A program made the translations under genes and the position numbers. A DNA stretch of 64,000 nucleotides from Desulforhopalus sp. (GTDB taxonomy: Bacteria > Desulfobacterota > Desulfobulbia > Desulfobulbales > Desulfocapsaceae), in NCBI GenBank assembly GCA_023231425.1, contig JALNVI010000001.1:1-64000 (forward strand). The letters are read 5' to 3'. The notes beneath the pieces are model-generated. The model ran no database searches and was not told where the DNA came from. It saw only the letters and a program-made list of their open reading frames with translations. Positions 47,015 through 56,846 of the stretch are shown one piece after another. How positions within the stretch are numbered: the stretch's first letter is position 1; each line of letters begins with the position of its first letter.

Positions 47015-47752
47015 TCACCCGTCGGAAAACTGATCCATGACAGCACTGGAGCTGGCCTGCACCTTCTGCATCAGTCCATTGTCGGCAAAACTGTAACTGC
47101 CGTCACCGATGATGATGTGGTCGAGCAGCTGCAGCTCCATACAGGAACAGAGAAAGTGCATCGTTTTTGTCAGCTTGATATCCTGCGTTGAAGGCTGCAG
47201 GGAACCGGAGGGATGGTTGTGGGCAAGAATGATGGCAGCCGCGTGACGGTCCAGCGCCAGTTTAATCACCTCACGGGGGTAAACGGCGTTGCGGTTGAGA
47301 GTCCCCTCTCCCATGGTCTCGGCATCGATGATGGCGTGGGCGGTATCGAGAAAAATAACCTTGAAGACCTCCCGTTTGAGACCACGCATCTCGTGAGAGA
47401 GATAGTCGATGACGGCGGCGGAGCTCTGCAGATACTTCCGGCCGAGCACCCGGTCCTTGAGGTAGTGGGAGGCAACAGCGTGAATGAAACGCAGGGCGAA
47501 ACTGTTCTTCGGTCCCACCCCCTTCACCTTCTCCAAAACCGATGAGGGTGCATCAAGCACGGAGGAGAAGCCGCCCAGCTCTTTCAACAGCTCCCGGGCA
47601 GGCTCCTTGCAATCACTGCGCGGGGTACCGAAGGTGAGCAGCAGCTCCAGCACCTCTGCATCGGTGAACCCCTCCAGACCGTTTTCAAGGAAACGATCCC
47701 GCAACCGGCCGCGATGTCCTTTGCCCTTGTTTTGCCAATCAGTTTTTTCCAT
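47015..47752 (-). CDS. radC: RadC/JAB-domain DNA repair-associated protein
   Basis: A 245-residue protein with a helix-hairpin-helix region (LEKVKGVGPKNSFAL) and the JAMM metalloprotease-like motif HNHPSGSLQPSTQD. The classical repair role of RadC is disputed, so the family name says little about function. It sits between gatB (with a repeat in the gap) and hemW. Confidence 0.93.
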   Translation of the reverse strand: MEKTDWQNKGKGHRGRLRDRFLENGLEGFTDAEVLELLLTFGTPRSDCKEPARELLKELGGFSSVLDAPSSVLEKVKGVGPKNSFALRFIHAVASHYLKDRVLGRKYLQSSAAVIDYLSHEMRGLKREVFKVIFLDTAHAIIDAETMGEGTLNRNAVYPREVIKLALDRHAAAIILAHNHPSGSLQPSTQDIKLTKTMHFLCSCMELQLLDHIIIGDGSYSFADNGLMQKVQASSSAVMDQFSDG

Positions 47753-47788
47753 GGTTTCACGTCAGAAAGGCAGCCATACTGTTTTTAT

Positions 47789-47937
47789 GGAAACCTTGAA
47801 ACAGCTTGTATTTCGTTCATCTTCGAGGCGCAGAAGGAAATTTGCCGCAGGTGTAACCTTGATATCGAAGTATAGCACTTACTTCTGAGGATAAATTTTG
47901 ACTGTACCAGGAAGATGGGCGATTATTCAAGGCCCCC
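47789..47937 (+). repeat. GGGTACC-family repeat, short subtype
   Basis: A copy of about 149 bp from GGAAACCTTGAAACAGC to GATTATTCAAGGCCCCC, in the gap between gatB and radC. The module is reduced to ACTTCTGAGG. Confidence 0.85.
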
Positions 47938-47947
47938 TTATGCTTTT

Positions 47948-49375
47948 TCACCCTTTATTAATAACCTTCGCAAACAGCTCATTGGCCATCTTCGGGTTCG
48001 CTTTTCCTTTTGTCTCCTTCATCAGCTGGCCGACAAAGTATCCCATCATCTTTGCCTTGCCACTCCGGAACTCCTCGGCCTGTTCGGGGTTGGCAGCGAC
48101 GATCTTCTCGATAACAGCCTGCAGTTCCCCCGCATCAGAGTTCTGCTCCAGGCCCTTCTCCTTGACGATGGTGACGGCATCCTTCCCGCTCTCCATCATT
48201 TCCACGAAGACACTCTTGGCAATCTTGCCGCTGATGGTGTTCTTCTCAATCATCGCCAGCAGTTCGGCAAGACCGCCCGGGCTCACCCTGCAGCTTTCAA
48301 TATCCTCACTGCCGAGTTCGCGGGAGAGTTCGGACATGATCCAGTTGGCCGCCCTTTTCGCCTGCGCTCCGCCTTTCACCACTGCCTCAAAATAATCCGC
48401 CACAGGACGGTCGCCAGTAAGCCAGCCAGCATCATATTCAGACAACTCATACTCACTCATGAAACGGGCTTTCCTGGCATCCGGCAGCTCGGGAAGACCG
48501 GCACGGACCTCCTCAATCCATTCATCACTAATCTCCACAGGCACAAGATCCGGACAGGGAAAATAACGATAATCGTGGGCATCTTCCTTACCGCGCATCG
48601 ATGCGGAGACCTGCTTGTCCGGGTCCCACAGCAGGGTTTCCTGGACGATCTTCCCGCCGTCGAGCAACAGGTCGCGCTGACGCCGCTGCTCATACTCCAG
48701 CGCCGCCTCAACGTGGCGAAAGGAGTTCATATTTTTCAACTCGGTGCGAGTTCCCAGCTCCTTCTGTCCCACCGGTCGCAGGGAGATGTTCGCGTCGCAG
48801 CGAAACGATCCCTCCTGCATGTTGCCGTCGCAGATGTTAAGATAGCGGACAATGGCGTGCAGCTTCTTGAGATAGGCCACTGCCTCCTGCGGACTGCGCA
48901 TATCCGGTTCAGAAACAATTTCAAGGAGCGGCGTACCTGTACGGTTAAGATCCACATGGCTGACCGGCTCAACGGAATCGTGCACAAGCTTGCCTGCATC
49001 CTCTTCCATGTGGGCACGGGTGATACCAATACGCCTGATCTCACCATCCACCTCAATATCGAGAAAACCTTTGCCGACAATCGGCTTGTCGAACTGTGAG
49101 GTTTGATACCCCTTGGGCAGGTCCGGGTAGAAGTAATTCTTCCGGGCAAACTGGTTGAACTGGTTGATTTTCGACCCGGTGGCAAGCCCGAAACGAATTG
49201 CGAACTCCACCACCTTCCTGTTCAGCACCGGCAGCACGCCCGGCATGCCGAGGCAGATCGGACAGGTGTGGGTGTTGGGGGCAGCGCCGAATTCGTTGGA
49301 ACAGCCGCAGAAAATTTTCGTTTTGGTTTTCAGCTGGGCGTGGATTTCCAGACCAATGACAGTTTCAAATTCCAT
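47948..49375 (-). CDS. gatB: Asp-tRNA(Asn)/Glu-tRNA(Gln) amidotransferase subunit B
   Basis: GatB phosphorylates and amidates misacylated Glu-tRNA(Gln) or Asp-tRNA(Asn) together with GatA and GatC, which are elsewhere. The 475-residue protein starts [20 protein letters not shown]. It has the zinc cysteines in FCGCSNEFG and CPICLGMPG and ends with the YqeY-like tail ([21 protein letters not shown]). It lies 73 bp after the RdgC-partner gene. Confidence 0.97.
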   Translation of the reverse strand: MEFETVIGLEIHAQLKTKTKIFCGCSNEFGAAPNTHTCPICLGMPGVLPVLNRKVVEFAIRFGLATGSKINQFNQFARKNYFYPDLPKGYQTSQFDKPIVGKGFLDIEVDGEIRRIGITRAHMEEDAGKLVHDSVEPVSHVDLNRTGTPLLEIVSEPDMRSPQEAVAYLKKLHAIVRYLNICDGNMQEGSFRCDANISLRPVGQKELGTRTELKNMNSFRHVEAALEYEQRRQRDLLLDGGKIVQETLLWDPDKQVSASMRGKEDAHDYRYFPCPDLVPVEISDEWIEEVRAGLPELPDARKARFMSEYELSEYDAGWLTGDRPVADYFEAVVKGGAQAKRAANWIMSELSRELGSEDIESCRVSPGGLAELLAMIEKNTISGKIAKSVFVEMMESGKDAVTIVKEKGLEQNSDAGELQAVIEKIVAANPEQAEEFRSGKAKMMGYFVGQLMKETKGKANPKMANELFAKVINKG

Positions 49376-49448
49376 TTCCTTCTCCTCTCTTCAAACTCTT
49401 CCGCGGCTTTATTTCTCAATTACAGTGGTTCTAACTTCAAGGTTCCCT

Positions 49449-50003
49449 TCAGTCAAACGTAACCACCTCGGCGTTTTTCTCCACCCACTCCCTTATCTTA
49501 ATCAATTCATCCCGCCATTCATCACCAAGGCGAATATCAAGGAACATACGGAAGCACTGATTGACCGTTTTCGTCAACTCTTCAAGAAGGAAGATCCTCT
49601 CCAGCACCATCCCTTCCACCTCTTCGGGATTGCTGCCGTCAACCTCGGTCCCTTCAGTCCTCGGCAGGGCGACACTGCGATACTCCATCAAAGAACCGGA
49701 GAGGGTGACGGAAAATTCGTAGTCGTTAAAACCAAAGGAAAGACGTGCGCTCTCCAGCTTTTTTCCCATGGCCAGACCAGTACGGGCTTCGCGCAGCTCC
49801 GACTGCTGTCCGGAACAGGTAATCCTCTCCAGCGACTCCCCCTCCCCCGATTCCAGAGACATGTGTTTTTCAAAAACGACACTGATATCGCCACGATCCG
49901 GCAGGGCGATAGAGCCGCCACGCTCGTCACTCTTGAACCAGAGCCAGGTAAGAAACTCTTGTCCAAGCCATCGTTTTTCTGCTATTAAATCAACTAAATC
50001 CAT
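49449..50003 (-). CDS. RdgC-associated protein (likely second half of a two-gene RdgC)
   Basis: A 184-residue soluble protein with RWLGQEFLTWLWFKSDERGG near its start and an alpha/beta body. I recognise this only as a protein that travels with short RdgC homologues. It follows the RdgC-like gene by 36 bp in the same direction. The inference is that the two chains together do what the single 300-residue RdgC does in gammaproteobacteria; sequence alone cannot prove this. Confidence 0.6.
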   Translation of the reverse strand: MDLVDLIAEKRWLGQEFLTWLWFKSDERGGSIALPDRGDISVVFEKHMSLESGEGESLERITCSGQQSELREARTGLAMGKKLESARLSFGFNDYEFSVTLSGSLMEYRSVALPRTEGTEVDGSNPEEVEGMVLERIFLLEELTKTVNQCFRMFLDIRLGDEWRDELIKIREWVEKNAEVVTFD

Positions 50004-50039
50004 TATTTTTCTCTCTTATCAGCTGCTGTCGGTTCCGAC

Positions 50040-50645
50040 TCACACAAAAAGATCCGGTGAGGCGTTCTCAAGTTTGATAATCTGCGCCTCGTCGAGCAGC
50101 GCCTCCGCTGTAGAATAGGGGATCTGCTGTTTGACCAGCAGGCCAAAGGTCTCCCGAAAGTGATCTTCGAGCAGAGCCTGAGCCTTTTTGTTGGTGGAGA
50201 AAAAAAGGACCACACCCTCAGTCAGGTTCCACGCCAGTTCATAGACGGCTGGAATCGGGATTGCCTTGCGCACCAGCTCTGAGCGCACCCGCTCCTTTAT
50301 TTCCACTCTGGTTGAGCGGGAGAGTTTGGGCAACTGCTTCTCGAGACGCACCCGCTCCTCTTCTTTGATAATGCATTTCTTGAGGATCGCTGCAGAGACC
50401 TTGCGCTCATCCATGCGCAGGCTGAGAGTGATGTAATCTCCCGCCACCCAGGAGCTATTCTTAAACTGTGAATCAAACATATTCTGTACCGACACCCAGC
50501 CGAGGGAATACTCCTCATAATTGTCGTCAATATCCTCAAAACTATAGGTAATTATCCTGTCCAGCAGATACTCCAGTGAACTATCGGGAAGCTCCCCCTC
50601 CACTGAAAAGCGGACGAAACTTGCTGACCCTTTGAGCAAACCCAT
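50040..50645 (-). CDS. rdgC: Short RdgC-like recombination-associated protein
   Basis: A 201-residue protein matching the N-terminal two thirds of RdgC: GSASFVRFSVEG at the start, a MDERKVSAAILKK segment, and EGVVLFFSTNKKAQALLEDHF. RdgC binds duplex DNA as a ring and restrains RecA. The chain is about 100 residues shorter than E. coli RdgC, and the neighbouring gene may supply the rest. Confidence 0.75.
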   Translation of the reverse strand: MGLLKGSASFVRFSVEGELPDSSLEYLLDRIITYSFEDIDDNYEEYSLGWVSVQNMFDSQFKNSSWVAGDYITLSLRMDERKVSAAILKKCIIKEEERVRLEKQLPKLSRSTRVEIKERVRSELVRKAIPIPAVYELAWNLTEGVVLFFSTNKKAQALLEDHFRETFGLLVKQQIPYSTAEALLDEAQIIKLENASPDLFV

Positions 50646-50788
50646 ACCTCAACTCCTGTGGAAAATATGAAAATACTGCAGCAGGCCGAAGCCCTTAATT
50701 TGAAGGTCTTTTTATATCACTCTTTGCCCTGATGGTAAAGAATTTCAGAGGAAGATGAGAACCGCCACCCCTCTCATTCCCCCCGAAA

Positions 50789-51904
50789 TCAGACTTTTTT
50801 CAACTCATATTGACGACTGCCGAGACCAATCTCCTCGCCGTAACAGAGCTGAATCTCTCCGCGGGTGTAACCCCAGCGGGCGGTGAATTTATCGAAATCC
50901 TTTTCTTTTCCAGCCGCTTTCACCATTTCATGATTGAGACAGGTCGCCTGTGAAACAAGGTCGAAACACGCCTGGTCCAGCGCCACCGGATCGGTGGAGG
51001 CAAGAATGCCGATGTCACTGACCATCGACTGATCACTCCAGCCGACGCAATCGCAGTCCGGAGTGACATTCATGACAAAGTTCAGAAATACAACCTTTCC
51101 TGGCTTCTCCTTTACAGCGCCCCAGGCATATTCGGTCAGCCGCTCCATGAAGGCGGGAATCTCCGTCGTCCAGTTGATGGAAAGTGCTTTCGGATCGGCA
51201 CGACAGACAGTGATACACTCAAAACAGCCGACGCACTTTTCCCCGTCCACAGTAATGTTTTTCTGTTCATCGCTGCTCAGCGCTCCCTGCGGGCAGGCGG
51301 AAATACACTCCAGACAATGAACACAGTCATCGCCTTTCCACTGTACCTTTGTACCGTGCTGTTCCTGCTTGCCGGCAGGTGAGGCGCAGCCCATGGCGAG
51401 GTTCTTGATCGCCCCGCCAAAACCCGCCATCTCGTGCCCTTTAAAGTGGGAGAGCACCACCATGGACGGAGCCTGGGCGATGGCCGAGGCGATGCGGGCC
51501 TCTTTGAAATGTTTGCAGTTGATCTTCACACGAACATCACTCTCCCCGTTGAGACCATCAGCTATAATCACCGGCGCATCAACAACATAAGGGGTAAAGC
51601 CGTGGATGTATGCTGTGTGCAGATGATCCACCGCACAATGACGCTGACCGTTGTAGAGGGTGCAGGTGTCAGTAAGGAAAGGTTTGCCACCGGCGGCCTT
51701 GATTTTATCCACCACCCTGCGCACCAGTACAGGGCTGAGATGTGTATCGTTTCCCATCTCCCCAAAGTGCAGCTTGACGGCGACCTGTTCCCCTTCTGCT
51801 ACCACCCCGCCGACACCGACGGCGTCGCAAAGTTTGTCAATTTTACTTAATTTGTTTCCCCGGGCGTTACGGGTACCGGCTTTGGCGAAATAGACGATGC
51901 TCAT
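50789..51904 (-). CDS. DUF362-domain protein with two [4Fe-4S] clusters
   Basis: A 371-residue protein: DUF362 core (residues 1-180; VAVKLHFGEMGN, LSHFKGHEMAGFGGAIKN) then two ferredoxin motifs, CVHCLECISACP and CVGCFECITVCR. Function is unknown; the family is common in anaerobes. Start 51904 has AGAGG upstream; a longer frame adds 22 residues without family features and reaches into the repeat. It is 143 bp upstream of rdgC. Confidence 0.85.
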   Translation of the reverse strand: MSIVYFAKAGTRNARGNKLSKIDKLCDAVGVGGVVAEGEQVAVKLHFGEMGNDTHLSPVLVRRVVDKIKAAGGKPFLTDTCTLYNGQRHCAVDHLHTAYIHGFTPYVVDAPVIIADGLNGESDVRVKINCKHFKEARIASAIAQAPSMVVLSHFKGHEMAGFGGAIKNLAMGCASPAGKQEQHGTKVQWKGDDCVHCLECISACPQGALSSDEQKNITVDGEKCVGCFECITVCRADPKALSINWTTEIPAFMERLTEYAWGAVKEKPGKVVFLNFVMNVTPDCDCVGWSDQSMVSDIGILASTDPVALDQACFDLVSQATCLNHEMVKAAGKEKDFDKFTARWGYTRGEIQLCYGEEIGLGSRQYELKKV

Positions 51905-51938
51905 TATATTAACCTCTTGTGATGATCTGTTGATTTCC

Positions 51939-52094
51939 GGGGACCTTGAAGAACCCTGCATTTCGTGCATATTCGAGGCACAGGAGGAAATTTACCACAG
52001 GCATATATTTGATATCTCGACGTCTCGTTCCTCGCTTTGTCAAAGGATAAATTTTTGACTGTAACGAAAAAGATGAACGATTCTTCGATGTTTT
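51939..52094 (+). repeat. GGGTACC-family repeat, long subtype
   Basis: A copy of about 156 bp, GGGGACCTTGAAGAACCC to ATTCTTCGATGTTTT, between the helicase and DUF362 genes. It contains the internal module and the alternative right terminus. Confidence 0.85.
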
Positions 52095-52133
52095 CTTCTC
52101 TAAAATGTTACTCAATCTGCTGAAAAAACGAAA

Positions 52134-54629
52134 TTACTCCTGTCCGCGATTGAGATGGGCCAGCAGGCATTTCACCTCACCGTAACTCACCTCACTTCCC
52201 AGAGTCCTGGTCAGGCTCTGTTTGATCTCCGCCCAGGGGTGATCCTTCAGCGGTTCAAGAGCTTCCAGCATGGGGGCAATGTCGGGCTCCGGCAAAACCT
52301 CGTCCAGGTTGATTTCACCCAGCCTGATGAGTTCGGCAAGGTGACTCTCGATAGTACTCTGCTTCAGTCCCCGGGTGGCAGCAATAGCCTCGGCGTCTTC
52401 CCCCCTGCGGAAATATCCAAGGGTAATCTCGCGGGTCGGGCGACCATCTTTTTCCTCCGCCGGTTTCTTCTCCTGCCGTTCCCCCCGCTCGGCAATCTGC
52501 TCCGGACTGAGTTCAGGCAGGGCAATCTCAGTTATGCCCTCGGCGAGACGATACTCTTTTATCATCTGCAGCAGCTCTTCACCATACCGCTCCGCCAGTT
52601 TCGGCCCAATGCCGTGAATTTTCAACAACCCCTTATTGCTCACCGGCAGATGAACTGCAAGCTGTACCAGTGGTTTCTGTGCCAGCACACGATAGGCGGG
52701 GACATTCTCCTCCGCCGCCTTCTCTGTCCGCCACTGCCGCAGCCGTTCAAAAAACTCCGGGTTGGCAATATCCTCCTCACGGTAAAGCGGCACCTCACTG
52801 CCAGACTTGCCACTGCCCTTCGGTGCGTTCAGCTCCTCGATGGTGGCAGCACCAATGGCACGCAGATACGTGCCGACGCTGAACTCCTCCGCACAGCAGG
52901 AGACCGCCGCCTGTTTCACCGCGGCCTCCCCTGCCAGCTCCTTATAAAGCCTGCGAAGTCGGGTACTAATCTGTTTGTTGTCGGTTTCAAATATAATATG
53001 AGCAAGCATGGGCTGGATCAGCTCCGTCATCTGCTTCTGGAACCACGCCGACGCCCTGGTGAACCGCTCAATCACCGCCGGATCCTCCACCGGAGCAATC
53101 TGCGGATTAAACTTTTTGCGAAGCTGATTCTGAAAATTCTCCGCAACGGCAAAGATCTTATCCTGCGCCTGCCGCTGCAGCTCCTCAAGATCACCTGCGC
53201 CACCGACCTGCACCACCGAGGCGTTGCCCCGCAGGGTGCCGAGAAAACGGCCGAAGCAGTGACCCAGCCGGGTAAAATTGAAACACTGCAGCAGAAGTTT
53301 CTGCTGATAGGCGAGACGGGCCGTAACCAGTTGCTCTTCTCCCGGGGGATTCCTGCGTGCCATCTCACTGAAGAGAGCCACCTGCTGATCGGTCTGAATG
53401 GCACGTCCGCCGATACGACTCCTCAGGGTTAGCCCCTCGAAACTGCGGCAGCGGCTCAACGCCACATAAGTCTGTCCGTGGGCAAAGGCCGCCTCAGCAT
53501 CGACAATCAGCCGATCAAAGGTTAACCCCTGGCTCTTGTGGATAGTGATTGCCCACGCCTGCTTCAGGGGAATCTGGGTGAAGGAGCCAATCTTCTCCTG
53601 CTCCAGCTCCATTTCCTCATTGAGGCTGTACTCCATATTCTCCCAGCTGATTGCCTCCACCTCAATCGCCTCCTCATCGCCCTCACAGAGAACGGAAACG
53701 GAATCCTCCTCCAGGCGAATGACCGTACCGATGCGGCCGTTGTAGAAGCGCTTGTCGGGCCCCGGATCGTTGTGGACAAACATAACCTGAGCACCCACCT
53801 TCAGTGAGAGCCGCTCCATGGTCGGCCAGGTAGACTCGGGGAAGTCTCCATCCACACTGGCGCTGAAACTGCGAGCCCGTCCGGGAAGCTCCTCCAGCCG
53901 CTGGCGATTGATGACATCCGCCTGGTTGTTGTGGGTGCAGAGGGTAATAGTTCCTTCCCTTTCAACCTCACTGGTATCTTCCACGTAGCGACTGTTGAGA
54001 TGTTCAAGAACCGCAGGCCCAACGCGGTTATCACGTATCTGGTTGAGCAGATCGACAAAAGTGCTGTCACTCTGCCGATAGACCTTCGTCAACTCCACCG
54101 TCACCAGAGGCCCGCGCTGCAGCGCCTGTGAGGAAAAGAACCACGGCGTTGCATAGTGCTGACCGAGCAGCGTCCAGTCGTTCTCCTTAACCACCGGCGG
54201 CAGCTGATAGAGGTCGCCAATCATCAGCAGCTGCACCCCGCCGAAGGGGAGCTCGTTGTTGCGGTAGCGGCGGAGAACAAAATCGATGGAGTCGAGCAGG
54301 TCCACACGCACCATGGAGATCTCATCAATTACCAGGAGATCAAGGTTACGCAGCATGGCTACCTTTTCTTTGCGCAGGTTATGCCGCTCCTGCGCCTGAC
54401 CGGGTATCCAGGGGCCAAAGGGACGCTGAAAGAAAGAGTGCAGGGTAACACCGCCGGCATTGATTGCTGCCACTCCAGTGGGCGCAGCCACCACCATGCG
54501 CTTGGGGCAACTCCCTTTCAGAGTGTGGAGAAAGGTGGTTTTGCCCGTCCCCGCCCTGCCGGTGAGAAAGATGTTGCAGTCGGTCTCTTCGAGGAATCTC
54601 CTTGCCAGGTCAACTTCACGGTTATCCAT
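52134..54629 (-). CDS. Pif1/RecD-like helicase with HRDC and RecQ-type C-terminal domain
   Basis: An 831-residue superfamily 1B helicase. The N-terminal motor has GRAGTGKTTFLH (Walker A), LLVIDEISMV (motif II), GDLYQLPPV and IHKSQGLTFD with YVALSRC. A linker follows, then an HRDC domain (about 645-705, VPAYRVLAQKPLVQLA and GIGPKLAERYG) and a helix-turn-helix (about 745-800, ATRGLKQSTIESHLAEL) like the RecQ-associated HTH_40. It would unwind DNA 5' to 3', perhaps at G-quadruplexes or stalled forks. It overlaps the sensor-kinase gene by 8 bp. Confidence 0.9.
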   Translation of the reverse strand: MDNREVDLARRFLEETDCNIFLTGRAGTGKTTFLHTLKGSCPKRMVVAAPTGVAAINAGGVTLHSFFQRPFGPWIPGQAQERHNLRKEKVAMLRNLDLLVIDEISMVRVDLLDSIDFVLRRYRNNELPFGGVQLLMIGDLYQLPPVVKENDWTLLGQHYATPWFFSSQALQRGPLVTVELTKVYRQSDSTFVDLLNQIRDNRVGPAVLEHLNSRYVEDTSEVEREGTITLCTHNNQADVINRQRLEELPGRARSFSASVDGDFPESTWPTMERLSLKVGAQVMFVHNDPGPDKRFYNGRIGTVIRLEEDSVSVLCEGDEEAIEVEAISWENMEYSLNEEMELEQEKIGSFTQIPLKQAWAITIHKSQGLTFDRLIVDAEAAFAHGQTYVALSRCRSFEGLTLRSRIGGRAIQTDQQVALFSEMARRNPPGEEQLVTARLAYQQKLLLQCFNFTRLGHCFGRFLGTLRGNASVVQVGGAGDLEELQRQAQDKIFAVAENFQNQLRKKFNPQIAPVEDPAVIERFTRASAWFQKQMTELIQPMLAHIIFETDNKQISTRLRRLYKELAGEAAVKQAAVSCCAEEFSVGTYLRAIGAATIEELNAPKGSGKSGSEVPLYREEDIANPEFFERLRQWRTEKAAEENVPAYRVLAQKPLVQLAVHLPVSNKGLLKIHGIGPKLAERYGEELLQMIKEYRLAEGITEIALPELSPEQIAERGERQEKKPAEEKDGRPTREITLGYFRRGEDAEAIAATRGLKQSTIESHLAELIRLGEINLDEVLPEPDIAPMLEALEPLKDHPWAEIKQSLTRTLGSEVSYGEVKCLLAHLNRGQE

Positions 54630-56835
54630 TCTTCAACTCTCCCTTTTTCCCCTGCAATGGCAGCTCCACCCGAAAACGTGTAGAGCGCAGCTCTTCTGAG
54701 GAGTCCACCGTAATGGTGCCACCATAGGATTCAACAATCGTTCGTACTATATAGAGGCCCAGGCCGAGATGGGCCCCCCCTGTTTTTTTACCCCCGGGAT
54801 CACGCTTGGAAACCATGGAATTGAAAATCTGGCCCTGCATCTCCCGTGGAATTCCCGGGCCCTGATTGCCAATAATAATGATCACTGAGGAGAAGCCGCG
54901 CTGCAGTTCCAGCTCAATGGACGAATTCATGCAGTGGAAGGAGACGGCGTTCTCCACCAGCTTGTCGAGCACCTGATGGATACGCTGCGGATCACCATTG
55001 AAAGGCACCTCACCCTCCGGTCGGTAATAGATGAAATCAACTCCGGAAAAGGCCGGTTTCCAACTGTGTTCCAGCCACATCTCAATGGCGATATCCAGCT
55101 CAAAGACCTCTCTCTGATCTCGGCTGAGCATCTCCTGAAGGCTGGTGGCATCGCGAATCTGCGCCAGTAGTGCCTCCAGTCGTTTTATATCGGTCAGCGC
55201 CATAGTTATATAACGCGATTTTGTCTCCGGAAGAGTAGTGAGCTCTCCAGCGAGGTTCTGTAGAGAGGCGGAGATTCCCGCGAGGGGAGTACGCATCTCA
55301 TGCTCAAGGTTGTCTGCCATCCGTTCGCGAAAGTTGGACTGGCTGCGCAGCTGTTCAAGCATGTCGGCAAGGGTCCTGGAAAGGTCGCCGAGCTCATCCC
55401 CGGAACGCAGGGGAACGATACTGAGGATCTGGCCACTGCTGGTGATGGCACCGGCGGCATCACGTCCCACCCGGCGAATACGCGAGGAGAGGCGGAAGGC
55501 AAAAAAGATCAGTGCCAGTCCCGCTCCGCCGAAGAGCAGCACAGCAAGGGTTATTGACTCTTCAATAACCTTGTTCTGCAGGGCGAGAATTGAGTTGGTA
55601 GTCTGTTCCACCACCACTGCTCCAACGGTGGTATCACCATTATTCAACGGCACAATGGCAACCATCACCTCCAGCCGATTCTTCTCCCCTTCACCTGCCG
55701 GAATATAACGGGTGAGGGCTGGCTCACCGGCAAGTGCCTGTCGAACTCCGTCAAGATCAAGGGTGGAGAGTGCGGCCGGTCCTTCAGGATTGGCATTGGA
55801 GAAAGAGGTGGTGAAAAGTTTGTAGATCGGCGCCAGCAGCTGCCGGCGGAGTGACGGTGCCTCCGGCGACGGTGTACTCACCAGTTCACCGTAGGTGGCG
55901 CGCACCCGCTGGTTGGCATCAACGATGGAAACGCGGGAGTTGGGACGATCAAGGGTCTTAAGAATTGATTCGATGGTTTCAGACGGACTGATGATCCAGC
56001 TGATTTCAGCATCTGCCCTTTTTACCTTTTTGACATTATTAATATTTTTATCTTTATTACTTTTATGCTGTCTATTTGTACCAAGGACATATTTTACCGT
56101 TCTTTTCTTCTCATCGTCCACATCTCCGACGGCGAAGGCAAGCTTGTTTCCCACCATCTCCCGAGGCAGTCGCAGCTCAACCACATAACCACCCTCGCGC
56201 AGTTCCCATACCGCCTGCAGACGCGGTTCACGAATCGCCCGGCTGCTGCGTCCGCGTGGAATAAGATAACCGTTCACCCACCCGGGATGACTGGGGCTGA
56301 TGCGGTAGAGACGCTGGCTGCCCTCCTTGTCTTCAATGCGCAGTTCAACATGGTCGGAGCGATCCAGCCGGTTGTCACCATCGCGACGGTAGACAACCTT
56401 GTCGTCATCAACAATAAAAGCGGCATAGATATAATCTCCCCGTACACCGGTCATATGGCGCAGGCTGAAGGATTTCGGATCCCAGGCCTCTGAGGAAAAG
56501 AGGATATGACCCTTTCCCATAGAGGGAGATGCATCATCATCCACATCCGGCCAGTCGTCGAGCTGCCCGTTGAGATACATGGAAGATGTCAACGGTGGCA
56601 GATAGAGCACCTCGCTGCTGTCCTCCGGCGGGTGAAACCGCTCCTTGATGAAGAGTTTTGGCTGCGACGCGAGTACTGTAGCCACAGCGCGAGCGGAGAA
56701 GAGGAGTGTCTCCTCCTGAGAACGAAGTAAATCTCGCTTGATCTGTTCACTAATCTGTACACCTATGATCGGTATAAAGAGCAACAGGAGGGTGACCAGC
56801 GCCAGTTTCAGGCGAAGGGTAACACGCAGACGCAT
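54622..56835 (-). CDS. Sensor histidine kinase, proteobacterial dedicated sortase-system type
   Basis: A 737-residue inner-membrane kinase. A first membrane segment (about residues 9-27) is followed by a periplasmic carbohydrate-binding-like domain (about 85-260, YLNGQLDDWPDVDDD). A second periplasmic part, membrane segment and HAMP come next, then HisKA with HEMRTPLAGIS and HATPase (GNQGPGIP, GLGLYIV). The architecture matches the kinase paired with sortase and LPXTG target in marine proteobacteria; no sortase or LPXTG protein is in this window. The regulator gene lies 11 bp upstream. Confidence 0.8.
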   Translation of the reverse strand: MRLRVTLRLKLALVTLLLLFIPIIGVQISEQIKRDLLRSQEETLLFSARAVATVLASQPKLFIKERFHPPEDSSEVLYLPPLTSSMYLNGQLDDWPDVDDDASPSMGKGHILFSSEAWDPKSFSLRHMTGVRGDYIYAAFIVDDDKVVYRRDGDNRLDRSDHVELRIEDKEGSQRLYRISPSHPGWVNGYLIPRGRSSRAIREPRLQAVWELREGGYVVELRLPREMVGNKLAFAVGDVDDEKKRTVKYVLGTNRQHKSNKDKNINNVKKVKRADAEISWIISPSETIESILKTLDRPNSRVSIVDANQRVRATYGELVSTPSPEAPSLRRQLLAPIYKLFTTSFSNANPEGPAALSTLDLDGVRQALAGEPALTRYIPAGEGEKNRLEVMVAIVPLNNGDTTVGAVVVEQTTNSILALQNKVIEESITLAVLLFGGAGLALIFFAFRLSSRIRRVGRDAAGAITSSGQILSIVPLRSGDELGDLSRTLADMLEQLRSQSNFRERMADNLEHEMRTPLAGISASLQNLAGELTTLPETKSRYITMALTDIKRLEALLAQIRDATSLQEMLSRDQREVFELDIAIEMWLEHSWKPAFSGVDFIYYRPEGEVPFNGDPQRIHQVLDKLVENAVSFHCMNSSIELELQRGFSSVIIIIGNQGPGIPREMQGQIFNSMVSKRDPGGKKTGGAHLGLGLYIVRTIVESYGGTITVDSSEELRSTRFRVELPLQGKKGELKNG

Positions 56836-56846
56836 GGGAAGAGACC

